64,000 nt of DNA from Streptomyces sp. NBC_01750 (GTDB taxonomy: Bacteria > Actinomycetota > Actinomycetes > Streptomycetales > Streptomycetaceae): assembly GCF_035918095.1 (NCBI RefSeq), contig NZ_CP109137.1, positions 8,806,001-8,870,000 of the forward strand, read 5' to 3'. Shown piece by piece: positions 26,711-33,866 of this stretch. The stretch's first letter is position 1, and every line of letters starts with the position of its first letter. The position numbers and the translations under genes are program-made. The notes below the pieces were generated by a model. It saw only the letters and a program-made list of their open reading frames with translations, searched no databases and was not told where the DNA came from.

Positions 26711-28440
26711 GTGCGGTCTTCACCTGGGCCGTGGGCCGGGTGCGTTCCCTGCTGCCTGCCCGCGCCGACTTCCTGCTCATGGCGCGCAACCCACGCCGCG
26801 ATCTGCTGGCGGGCATCACGGTGGCGATCGTGGCGCTGCCGCTCGCGCTGGGCTTCGGGGTGTCCTCCGGGCTCGGCGCGGAGGCGGGGCTTGCCACCGC
26901 CGTGGTCGCCGGTGCGCTCGCCGCGCTGTTCGGCGGCTCCAATCTCCAGGTTTCCGGCCCCACCGGGGCCATGACGGTGGTGCTGGTGCCGATCGTCGCC
27001 GAGTACGGGCCCGGCGGGGTGCTGACGGTCGGAGTGCTGGCCGGGCTGATCCTGATCGCACTCGCCCTGCTGCGCGCCGGGAAGTACATGCAGTACATCC
27101 CGGCCCCGGTGGTGGAGGGTTTCACCCTCGGCATCGCGTGCGTGATCGGGCTTCAGCAGATCCCGAACGCGCTCGGAGTGGCCAAGCCCGAGGGCGACCG
27201 GGTCCTGGTGGTGACCTGGCGGGCCGTCGAAGCGTTCGTACGCACACCGAACTGGACCGCCGTCGCGCTCACGGCCGGTGTCGCCGTCGTGATGCTCCTC
27301 GGTGCGCGCTGGCGGCCGACCGTCCCCTTCTCGATCGTCGCGGTGATCGCCGCGACCCTCGTCGCACAGCTCTTCCATCTGGACGCTGCCGCGCCGATCG
27401 GTGATCTGCCGTCCGGGCTGCCCGCTCCGTCGCTGGGCTTCCTCGACCTGTCGGCGCTCGGTTCTCTGATGGCCCCGGCGGTCGCCGTGGCCGCGCTCGC
27501 GGCGCTGGAGTCGCTGCTGTCGGCCACCGTCGCGGACGGTATGACGGTGGGCCAGAAGCACGACCCGGACAAGGAGTTGTTCGGTCAGGGCATCGCGAAC
27601 CTGGCCGCGCCGCTGTTCGGCGGGGTCCCGGCGACGGCCGCCATCGCCCGTACGGCGGTCAACGTCCGTACCGGCGCGGGCTCGCGGCTCGCGGCGCTCG
27701 CTCACGCCGCCGTCCTCGCGGTGATCGTCTTCACCGCCGCCCCGCTGGTCTCCAAGATCCCCCTGGCCGCGCTCGCGGGCGTGCTGCTGGCGACCGCGAT
27801 CCGCATGGTCGAGGTCGGCGCGTTGCGCGCCATGGCCCGAGCGACCCGATCCGATGCCCTCGTGCTCGTACTGACGGCCGTCGCCACGCTCGCCCTGGAC
27901 CTGGTCTACGCGGTGATCATCGGCCTGGTCGTGGCCGGGGCACTGGCCCTGCGGGCGGTGGCCAAACAGGCCCGGATGGATCAGGTGGACTTCCGGCCCG
28001 ACCTGCCCGGCGAGCACAGCGACGAGGAACACGCCCTGCTGGCCGAGCACATCGTGGCCTACCGGATCGACGGGCCGCTGTTCTTCGCCGGCGCGCACCG
28101 CTTCCTGCTGGAGCTGAGCGAGGTCGCCGACGTCCGTGTCGTCATCCTGCGCATGTCGCGCATCACGACCATGGACGCCACCGGTGCACTGGTCCTCAAG
28201 GACGCCGTGCAGAAGCTCAACCGGCGCGGCATCGCGGTGATGACGTCCGGGATACGGCCCGGACAGCGGCGCGTCCTCGACTCCGTCGGCGCGTTGGATC
28301 TTCTGCGGCTGGAGGGGCGGGAGTACGCGACCACCCCGGAGGCCATCGCCGGTGCCCGCGCCCATCTGCAGGGTGCCGGGGTCCTGCCCGCCGTTCCCGC
28401 GCAGTCGCCCGCCCCCGTCGCCGAAGAGGCTTCCCGATGA
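26707..28440 (+). CDS. SulP-family anion transporter with STAS domain
   Basis: 577 residues from GTG 26707 (overlapping the ArsR stop). The N-terminal ~420 residues are the SulP/SLC26 membrane domain with about 12-14 segments (ARNPRRDLLAGITVAIVALP, the SNLQVSGPTGAMTVVLVPI signature, TFxxGVxNLAAPLFGGVPAT region). A cytoplasmic STAS domain follows from about residue 455 (YRIDGPLFFAGAHRFLLELS, MSRITTMDATGALVLKDAVQ). Members carry sulfate, bicarbonate or other anions. In this setting bicarbonate or sulfate are both possible. It is coupled to the ArsR gene before and the PPOX gene after. Confidence 0.9.
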   Translation: MSAVFTWAVGRVRSLLPARADFLLMARNPRRDLLAGITVAIVALPLALGFGVSSGLGAEAGLATAVVAGALAALFGGSNLQVSGPTGAMTVVLVPIVAEYGPGGVLTVGVLAGLILIALALLRAGKYMQYIPAPVVEGFTLGIACVIGLQQIPNALGVAKPEGDRVLVVTWRAVEAFVRTPNWTAVALTAGVAVVMLLGARWRPTVPFSIVAVIAATLVAQLFHLDAAAPIGDLPSGLPAPSLGFLDLSALGSLMAPAVAVAALAALESLLSATVADGMTVGQKHDPDKELFGQGIANLAAPLFGGVPATAAIARTAVNVRTGAGSRLAALAHAAVLAVIVFTAAPLVSKIPLAALAGVLLATAIRMVEVGALRAMARATRSDALVLVLTAVATLALDLVYAVIIGLVVAGALALRAVAKQARMDQVDFRPDLPGEHSDEEHALLAEHIVAYRIDGPLFFAGAHRFLLELSEVADVRVVILRMSRITTMDATGALVLKDAVQKLNRRGIAVMTSGIRPGQRRVLDSVGALDLLRLEGREYATTPEAIAGARAHLQGAGVLPAVPAQSPAPVAEEASR

Positions 28441-28847
28441 CCGTCCCCGTCTCCCGTCGCATGGTCGAGGTGTCCGGCACCGAAGCCCTGTGGCTGCTCG
28501 AAGGTGCCGCCCAGGGACGGCTCGTGTACGTCCAGCGCGAGAGCGCGGTGATACGTCCGGCGGTGCACATCCTCCAGTACGGCCGCTTGATCGTCCGCAC
28601 CCCGGCCCAGGCGGCAGCCCTTTCCGGGAGGGCCGCGCTCACGTACCACGCGGACGAGATCCGCGTGGCCGGCGGCACCGGGTGGACGGTGACGGCGACC
28701 GGTCCGGCCGAGGTGATCACCGACCCCGATGAGGCCGCCCACTACCGCCGTACGCTGCCCGGCTGGGTCCACGGCCCGCACGACACCCTCGTCCGGATCC
28801 GCCCGCAGACGGTGACCGGCTTCCGCCTCGCCCACGAGGGTGCCTGA
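28437..28847 (+). CDS. pyridoxamine 5'-phosphate oxidase-fold protein
   Basis: 136 residues; ATG overlaps the SulP stop (ATGA) and its own TGA overlaps the next ATG. The split-barrel pattern is SRRMVEVSGTEALWLLEGAA, RESAVIRPAVHILQYGRLI and the later LPGWVHGPHDTLVRIRPQTV. Similar flavin/heme-binding proteins occur repeatedly in actinobacterial dormancy and hypoxia regulons. The operon position suggests a redox role connected to the ArsR regulon (inference). Confidence 0.8.
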   Translation: MTVPVSRRMVEVSGTEALWLLEGAAQGRLVYVQRESAVIRPAVHILQYGRLIVRTPAQAAALSGRAALTYHADEIRVAGGTGWTVTATGPAEVITDPDEAAHYRRTLPGWVHGPHDTLVRIRPQTVTGFRLAHEGA

Positions 28848-29269
28848 TGGCCGCTCAGCTCGAGAGCCTGCCCTACCGGCATGTGCTGACTGTTCCCGCC
28901 ATAGGGTCCGCTGTCCGGATAGCGCGCGAGACCACCGAACAGGTGCTGGTGGAGTGGGGCATCAGCCGGCGCCACCCCACGGTCGATCCCGCGTTGCTGA
29001 TCCTGAGCGAGCTGGTCACCAACAGCGTGCGGCACGCCGCCGTGCTCTCCCCGAACGTCACGGTGATCTACGCGGCGAGCCATGACACGTTCGCGTTCGC
29101 CGTCCACGACCGCCACCCCTACCAGCCAGCCCTTCTGCACGCCCATATCAGCCACCGCGGGGGTCTGGCCACTGTCGTCGAGCTCACCCTCGGCCTCGGC
29201 GGCACCGCGGTCGTACGCGCGGACGCTGACGGCCGCGGCAAAAGCGTGTGGATCACCCTCCCCCTGTGA
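28847..29269 (+). CDS. RsbW-like anti-sigma HATPase
   Basis: 140 residues with the GHKL/HATPase_c fold: N-box LLILSELVTNSVRHAAVLSP, then AFAVHDRHPYQPAL (G1-like) and HRGGLATVVELTLGLGG. It is a stand-alone serine kinase/anti-sigma type protein, cytoplasmic. It is followed by a STAS (antagonist-type) gene, the usual RsbW/RsbV partner arrangement. A homologue lies at 40809. Confidence 0.85.
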   Translation: MAAQLESLPYRHVLTVPAIGSAVRIARETTEQVLVEWGISRRHPTVDPALLILSELVTNSVRHAAVLSPNVTVIYAASHDTFAFAVHDRHPYQPALLHAHISHRGGLATVVELTLGLGGTAVVRADADGRGKSVWITLPL

Positions 29270-29285
29270 GAACGAGAGAGCGACG

Positions 29286-29693
29286 ATGACCATCGAGTGG
29301 CGTTACACCACACACCAGGACCTCGGAGTCCTCTCCCTGACCGGATTCCTCGGCGCGGATGCCGTGGCCCGCTTCACCGGCGCCGTCGGCTGGGCCCTGG
29401 CCCGCGGCACGGGACCGGTCATCCTCGACCTCACCGGGCTCCGCGGCTGGTCGGCCGGGGGCCAACTGGCCGTCGCCCAGGCAGCACGCCAACTCGCAGA
29501 CGAAGGACGGCGCCTGGAGCTGGCAGCGATCCCCGCCGACGGCTCCCTCGTCCCCGACGGCAGCCACCCGCCCATCCCTGTGCACGGTGATCTGGCCACT
29601 GCCCTCGCCACGCACCAGGACGTGAGCAGCCCGGCGCGGGAATGGTGCAGCGACGACTGGCCGGGCGCGGGGAACCCGGCCGTTCAAGGCTAG
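29286..29693 (+). CDS. STAS-domain protein (anti-sigma-antagonist type)
   Basis: 135 residues from ATG 29286 after GAGAGAGCG. STAS fold: HQDLGVLSLTGFLGADAVAR, TGPVILDLTGLRGWSAGGQL. The phosphoacceptor loop, usually D-S-S/T-G, reads GWSAGG: a serine is kept. Probably partners the HATPase encoded just upstream. A paralogue with GWSTEG is at 32074. Confidence 0.8.
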   Translation: MTIEWRYTTHQDLGVLSLTGFLGADAVARFTGAVGWALARGTGPVILDLTGLRGWSAGGQLAVAQAARQLADEGRRLELAAIPADGSLVPDGSHPPIPVHGDLATALATHQDVSSPAREWCSDDWPGAGNPAVQG

Positions 29694-29739
29694 CGGTAAG
29701 AGATATACACACAGGAACGAAAGCAGACAGGGAAGCAGC

Positions 29740-29961
29740 ATGAGCGACGTGATCGTGAAGGACAGCAACGGAACCCCGCTTCAGGACGGCGACTCCGTGA
29801 CGCTGATCAAGGACCTGAAGGTGAAGGGGACCTCCGAGACCCTCAAGCGCGGAACGCTGGTGAAGAACATCCGGCTCACCAGCAAGCCCGGCGAGGTCGA
29901 GTGCAACACCAAGAAGGTCAAGGGTCTGGTCCTCAAGACCGAATTCCTCAAGAAGGCCTGA
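29740..29961 (+). CDS. PhnA/YjdM-like small protein
   Basis: 73 residues: VIVKDSNGTPLQDGDSVTLI, LKVKGTSETLKRGTLVKNIR and the C-terminal GLVLKTEFLKK form the PhnA (alkylphosphonate-uptake-operon) domain, here without its N-terminal zinc ribbon. These stand-alone forms are common in bacteria and have no proven biochemical role. GGAAGCAGC precedes the ATG. Confidence 0.8.
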   Translation: MSDVIVKDSNGTPLQDGDSVTLIKDLKVKGTSETLKRGTLVKNIRLTSKPGEVECNTKKVKGLVLKTEFLKKA

Positions 29962-29977
29962 CCCCGGCTCTCCAGCC

Positions 29978-30203
29978 ATGCCCACTTCGGCTGCCCTGGT
30001 TCCCCTGCTGCACATCGTCCCGTCGAAGACAGACACGGAACGTCTGCTGGTCATCTCGCCCGAGCTTGCTGACGTGCTCAGTGCCGTCGTCTGCCGAGTA
30101 CGCGACGACAACGGGGCAGTTCCATGTCACCGCCTACGACATCCAGGAACGAGTCTGGAACCCGCCACCTGCCCTGCGTCAGCGGGGCCGCAGTGGACGG
30201 TAA
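29978..30203 (+). pseudogene. internal fragment of a large site-specific tyrosine recombinase
   Basis: Frame one reads LVPLLHIVPSKTDTERLLVI then SPELADVLSAVVCRVRDDNG; a second frame continues VTAYDIQERVWNPPPALRQR. Together these match a central stretch of the long (~700-residue) Streptomyces integrases. Both ends are missing and a frameshift separates the halves. Confidence 0.55.
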
Positions 30204-30209
30204 CGTAAG

Positions 30210-30815
30210 CTAAACGGCCGTCAGTTCGAAGATGAACTGGTTGCGACCGTCCCGCTTGTACCTCATGTTGTCGGGGAAGTTCGTCTCGTCGGCGACATCG
30301 ACCGACTTTGTGGTGCCGTTCCAGGCGAAGTAGACGGATCCCGTGGCGACGTAGTTTCCGCTTTGCTCGTCGCGGACGTAGATGGCTGTGGTCACGGGCG
30401 GGCCGTCCTCCGGCATGATGCCGACCAGGCCGTACTCGAGGTCCCCGGAATAGACCAGGATCTGGCCCACCTCAAAGGAGTCCACCTTCAGGCTGTACTG
30501 CCGGTTCTGCCCACCGGTGAGGTCTTCCAGCCGGACCGCGATGGGCAGCGTGGTGTCCCGGGTGACCTTGAACCTCGACAGACCTCCGATGCCGGTGATG
30601 TCCGACTGGTCGAGATTCCACTCCCGGTACTTGCCGGTCTGGTTGGCGTGCTGCCAGGCGAGCACCTTTGCCTGCTGGCCCACCTTCAACGACTTGAACT
30701 TGTCGTTGAGCTCGCCCGGATGGAGATTCTCGTCGGCGCCAAGGTCGTAAGTGTGCGCCTCGCCCGCAAAGGAGAGCTGGGCGTAGAAGGTGACCTGGTC
30801 GTCTTTCATGTGCAC
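30210..30815 (-). CDS. unknown protein, possibly beta/gamma-crystallin-like
   Basis: 201 residues. The first ~80 residues (VTFYAQLSFAGEAHTYDLGA, then LNDKFKSLKVGQQAKVLAWQ) resemble one beta/gamma-crystallin Greek-key motif, with F-Y-x-x-x-x-F-x-G. The rest is beta-rich with no known motif (TLPIAVRLEDLTGGQNRQYS, GSVYFAWNGTTKSVDVAD). No signal peptide. Starts at 30815 or 30809 are both possible. Unlike neighbours it appears intact. Confidence 0.5.
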   Translation of the reverse strand: MHMKDDQVTFYAQLSFAGEAHTYDLGADENLHPGELNDKFKSLKVGQQAKVLAWQHANQTGKYREWNLDQSDITGIGGLSRFKVTRDTTLPIAVRLEDLTGGQNRQYSLKVDSFEVGQILVYSGDLEYGLVGIMPEDGPPVTTAIYVRDEQSGNYVATGSVYFAWNGTTKSVDVADETNFPDNMRYKRDGRNQFIFELTAV

Positions 30816-31081
30816 CCCGAATCGACTACTGAAAGTTGATCAAGTATCACTCGGCGGAGTCATCGGCTGACCGGCGACACACCCACAGATGCGCGGGGAG
30901 CCCCAGGGACCTTCGGCCGGCGGGCGACGGAGCACCAGTGCGGTAAGTCGCAGGTGTCTGCAATTGGGCAGCCGTCGGCACGCGGAACAGTGAAGTGCGG
31001 TGGTGGGAACCACCGCGCCCAGATACCGGGTGAGGCTGGCCGCCCCCGTAGGACGGACAGCACAGGAGGTGCGGGTGGCGG
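30816..31081. other. no intact gene
   Basis: Intergenic or decayed sequence between the crystallin-like gene and the transporter fragment; no motif recognised. Confidence 0.3.
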
Positions 31082-31213
31082 TCAGAGGCCGCCCCAGCAG
31101 ACGCAGGGCCACCGCGCCCCGAGCGCCGCGGTGACCCGATGCACCCGTTCCGTCGCGATCAGCACGTAGACGGTCGCGAACACCGCGACCGTCAGCCACG
31201 CCGTGACACTCAC
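31082..31213 (-). pseudogene. 5' fragment of an SLC13/ArsB-type permease gene
   Basis: From GTG 31213 the frame reads VSVTAWLTVAVFATVYVLIA then TERVHRVTAALGA, the typical start of actinobacterial SLC13-family (citrate/arsenite-type) permeases. It continues as unrelated residues and stops after 43 codons, so only the first transmembrane segment survives. Confidence 0.55.
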
Positions 31214-31611
31214 GGCGGACTCACCCCGCAGCTACGGACCGGCTGAACGAGTGCGGGATATGGACACAGATACGGGCGGGCTCCTGGAGTAGTCATCGGC
31301 GCGGACTCCGTTCGTGCCGTGGCCACGAACACCCAGCACCAGCCCAGCGCGACCCTCCTCGATCCAGCAGCCGGGTGAAGCCGTAGGGTTGTTCCTCAAC
31401 CCCACCATTACCCGCAGCCCCAAGCGCGGACCATCGGGTCCAACACCCATCTTCAGCCAGGACGTGACGCTGCCGCCGGACAGCAGTCTCCGGGGGCTGC
31501 GGAGGCGTCTGTACGCCAGAAAGTGCACCGCAATGCTCGGATTCGAAAGCCCACCTACGAGTTCCTTCGGAACTCCTCGCCCAGTTGAAGTGTGCAGCCA
31601 CCGTCAAGCGC

Positions 31612-31893
31612 ACATGCGCGAGGCCGCGCGGCTGCGCCGGAACGTGTGGATCGTCGCCGACACGCCCAAGACCCGCTCGGGGAAGATCATGCGCCGGGTG
31701 ATCACCGGGATCTCCAACTTCGCCGACGTCGGCCACGTCACCACTCTGGCCAACCCCGAGATTGTCGACGACACCCGCCACCACATCCAAAACGCGAAGC
31801 TCGCCCGTGGCGCCACTCCCCGCGAACTCTCACGCAAGAAGCCCAGGAAATCCGGGACTTCGGCAAGGCCGAACAGCGGCGCCTGAAGAACGC
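31612..31893 (+). pseudogene. C-terminal fragment of an acetyl-CoA synthetase
   Basis: RRNVWIVADTPKTRSGKIMR followed by RVITGISNFADVGHVTTLAN is the conserved end of acyl/acetyl-CoA synthetases; the Lys of SGKIMRR is the acetylation-regulated catalytic lysine. The continuation AQEIRDFGKAEQR is in another frame, so the fragment also contains a frameshift. Everything N-terminal is missing. The preceding 31214-31611 stretch holds no recognised gene. Confidence 0.65.
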
Positions 31894-32073
31894 CACAGGT
31901 GGGGACACGAGGCCGGACCACCCTCGCGTCGGACGGCACCGTCCTCACCGCGGCCGGGGGCGTGGCAGGCGTAGACGATCTCGCGGGCCTTGAGGAACCG
32001 GCGCCGCTCGCCACATGTCGGCGGTGTGCCGGCGGAACGTGATCCGCGGGATCCTGTGGAGGGTGGGCTGTGG

Positions 32074-32436
32074 TCAGCCGGAGGCCGCTGTGTGGGCGTC
32101 GAGGGCGCTGTTCAGGTCCGGGTAGACGCTTATCGAGTCGGCCTGGTCGGCCCATGAGTGCGTTGCCTCGAGGCGGTCCAGGCCGCACACGGCGAGGGCA
32201 CGTTCATTTGCCCCCAGTACGGCGGCTGTCTGCAGGACCGCCGTCTTTCCCTCTGTGCTCCAGCCCAGCAGCTCGGTCAGGTCCAGGACGACAGCACCTG
32301 TGCTGCGGGCCGCCACCCAGCCGAACCCCTCCGAAAAGCGGTCGACCGCACTGCTGCCGAGGAACCCGGCAACACTCATGACCGCCACGCCGCGCTGTTC
32401 CCCGAAACTCCAGCTGATGCTCATGGGCGGCGCCAT
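32074..32436 (-). CDS. STAS-domain protein 2
   Basis: 120 residues, paralogue of the STAS protein at 29286. SISWSFGEQRGVAVMSVAGF, TGAVVLDLTELLGWSTEGKT, then a helical end. The serine loop reads GWSTEG. It is the second gene of a two-gene leftward transcript starting at the shared operator 32672-32693, divergent from the ArsR/complex operon. Confidence 0.8.
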   Translation of the reverse strand: MAPPMSISWSFGEQRGVAVMSVAGFLGSSAVDRFSEGFGWVAARSTGAVVLDLTELLGWSTEGKTAVLQTAAVLGANERALAVCGLDRLEATHSWADQADSISVYPDLNSALDAHTAASG

Positions 32437-32438
32437 TC

Positions 32439-32645
32439 TCAGTGCTCGCCGTCGGACAGCTTCGGGCTGCCGGCCAGGGGGGCGGTGTGCCCGATCCAGC
32501 CGCGCTCGAGGTCCATGCTCAGCAGGCGCTCATGCCCGCAGCGGGGGCATGAGCCGTCAGGTTCGACGGCCGCGGGCAGGCACTTGAGACGGCACGCGAA
32601 GCACTTGAGCAGAGCACTGCCACCACGCAGGCGTGGAATTCTCAT
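32439..32645 (-). CDS. small zinc-ribbon protein
   Basis: 68 residues from ATG 32645, which has GGGAGG 6 bases upstream. Four cysteines are arranged CFACRLKCLP and CPRCGHERL, the pattern of a zinc ribbon, followed by an acidic tail. It precedes the STAS gene by two bases and shares the divergent regulatory region with the ArsR gene. Function unknown; could be a redox or metal sensor partner. Confidence 0.6.
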   Translation of the reverse strand: MRIPRLRGGSALLKCFACRLKCLPAAVEPDGSCPRCGHERLLSMDLERGWIGHTAPLAGSPKLSDGEH

Positions 32646-32671
32646 CCCGAACCTCCCACTCTCGACCTTCA

Positions 32672-32693
32672 GAATTGCTAATCTTAGCAATTC
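32672..32693. promoter_or_regulatory. ArsR-type operator 2 (divergent)
   Basis: Perfect 10-bp inverted repeat GAATTGCTAA-TC-TTAGCAATTC between the zinc-ribbon gene (leftward) and the ArsR/complex operon (rightward). It resembles operators 1 and 3 and probably controls both directions. Confidence 0.75.
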
Positions 32694-32829
32694 CCGAGGT
32701 CATCACGTTGGTGGGATGGCGCGAGGATGGCTCCATGGTGAAGAGTTTTGGGTGGATGGGATGCACGGTGCAGGCATGGCAACGATCGTCCGGCCTTACG
32801 GCGGCACGCGCGGGCGCGGGGCCGGTTCA

Positions 32830-33180
32830 GTGAGCGCGCCGCTGTACCAACTGAAGGCGGAGTTCTTCAAGACGCTGGGCCATCCGGTGCGGATCCGGGT
32901 GCTGGAGCTGCTGAGCGAGCGTGAGCATGCGGTCTCCGAGATGCTGCTGGTAGTGGGGGTCGAGCCTGCCCACCTCTCGCAGCAGCTGGCTGTCCTGCGC
33001 CGGGCCAATCTGGTCATAACCCGCCGGGAGGGTTCGGCCGTTTTCTACTCGCTGACCAGTCCGCAGGTGGCTGAGCTGCTGAGGGTCGCGCGGGCGATCC
33101 TGTCCGGTGTGCTGGCGGGTCAGGCCGAACTGCTCGCCGACCTGCAGGCGGCGGCGTCCGAGGGAGAACCGCGGACCTGA
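32830..33180 (+). CDS. ArsR-family regulator 2 (Rv0081-like)
   Basis: 116 residues from GTG 32830. Same architecture as regulator 1: KAEFFKTLGHPVRIRVLELL, VSEMLLVVGVEPAHLSQQLA, LRRANLVITRREGSAVFYSL. No cysteine. It directly precedes the membrane-complex operon, as M. tuberculosis Rv0081 precedes Rv0082-Rv0087 (from memory). Earlier in-frame starts (ATG 32776) would add an unconserved basic tail and are not preferred. Confidence 0.85.
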   Translation: MSAPLYQLKAEFFKTLGHPVRIRVLELLSEREHAVSEMLLVVGVEPAHLSQQLAVLRRANLVITRREGSAVFYSLTSPQVAELLRVARAILSGVLAGQAELLADLQAAASEGEPRT

Positions 33181-33278
33181 GCCGTCCCCAGACCGGCGGC
33201 CGCCCTTCGGCGTGCATGGACAGCGCTCTGCGCGGCGAGGGGCGCCGCCTTCAACCCGCCGACGCGCAGCCGACAAAA

Positions 33279-33318
33279 TCTCAACAAAATAGTCAAAGCG
33301 CAAGAAAAAAGGGCGTAA
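33279..33318 (+). promoter_or_regulatory. AT-rich patch before the complex operon
   Basis: A markedly A-rich run (ACAAAATCTCAACAAAATAG onward) in a ~72% GC context within the 206-base gap between ArsR 2 and the NuoB-like gene. It could hold a promoter or activator site for the six structural genes; no clear consensus is visible. Confidence 0.3.
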
Positions 33319-33386
33319 CTCCGGCTGTGGAGACGTCCGTTAGCCACCTGCGGAAGAGTCCTCACCAGCATCCGGGAGGGGCGTTC

Positions 33387-33866
33387 ATGGGCTTGCTGCG
33401 CAAGATCCGCGACACCGGGCGGGTGGCTGAACCTGCTCCGCCCTCGGCGGTGGAACCGCTGCCGAGGGCGCGCGGGTTGGGCGGATCGGTGCAGGTGCGC
33501 TGTGTGGATGCCGGGTCGTGCAACGGATGCGAGATCGAGATCGCGGCGGCCTTCGGCCCGGTCTACGACGTGGAGCGGTACGGAGCCCGGCTGGTGGCCT
33601 CGCCCCGGCATGCGGATGTGGCCCTGGTGACCGGGCCGGTCACGCGGAACATGGCCGAGCCGCTGCGGCGCACGGTGGCGGCCATGCCCGAGCCGCGGCT
33701 GGTGGTCGCGGTCGGGGACTGTGCGGTCAACTGCGGTGAGTTCGCGGGAGGGTACGGAGTCGAGGGCGCGGTCGCGGATGTCGTACCGGTCGATCTCGAG
33801 GTGCCGGGGTGCCCGCCGACGCCGGACGACATCGTGGCGGCGCTGCGGCGGGTGACCGGCCGGTGA
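33387..33866 (+). CDS. NuoB/hydrogenase-small-subunit-like iron-sulfur protein
   Basis: 159 residues, ATG with GGGAGGGG upstream. The four cysteines of the N2-type [4Fe-4S] cluster are present: CVDAGSCNGCEIEI (two), VAVGDCAVNCGEFAG (one) and VPGCPPTPDD (one). It is the peripheral electron-transfer subunit next to the large subunit, matching the Rv0082/HycG/HyfI position. Followed with GTGA overlap by the HyfB-like gene, first of six genes for a membrane complex. Confidence 0.9.
   Translation: MGLLRKIRDTGRVAEPAPPSAVEPLPRARGLGGSVQVRCVDAGSCNGCEIEIAAAFGPVYDVERYGARLVASPRHADVALVTGPVTRNMAEPLRRTVAAMPEPRLVVAVGDCAVNCGEFAGGYGVEGAVADVVPVDLEVPGCPPTPDDIVAALRRVTGR

Noticed and set aside
26584..28365. Long minus-strand frame opposite SulP
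   Set aside because: Low-complexity antisense frame; the plus strand is an unambiguous transporter.
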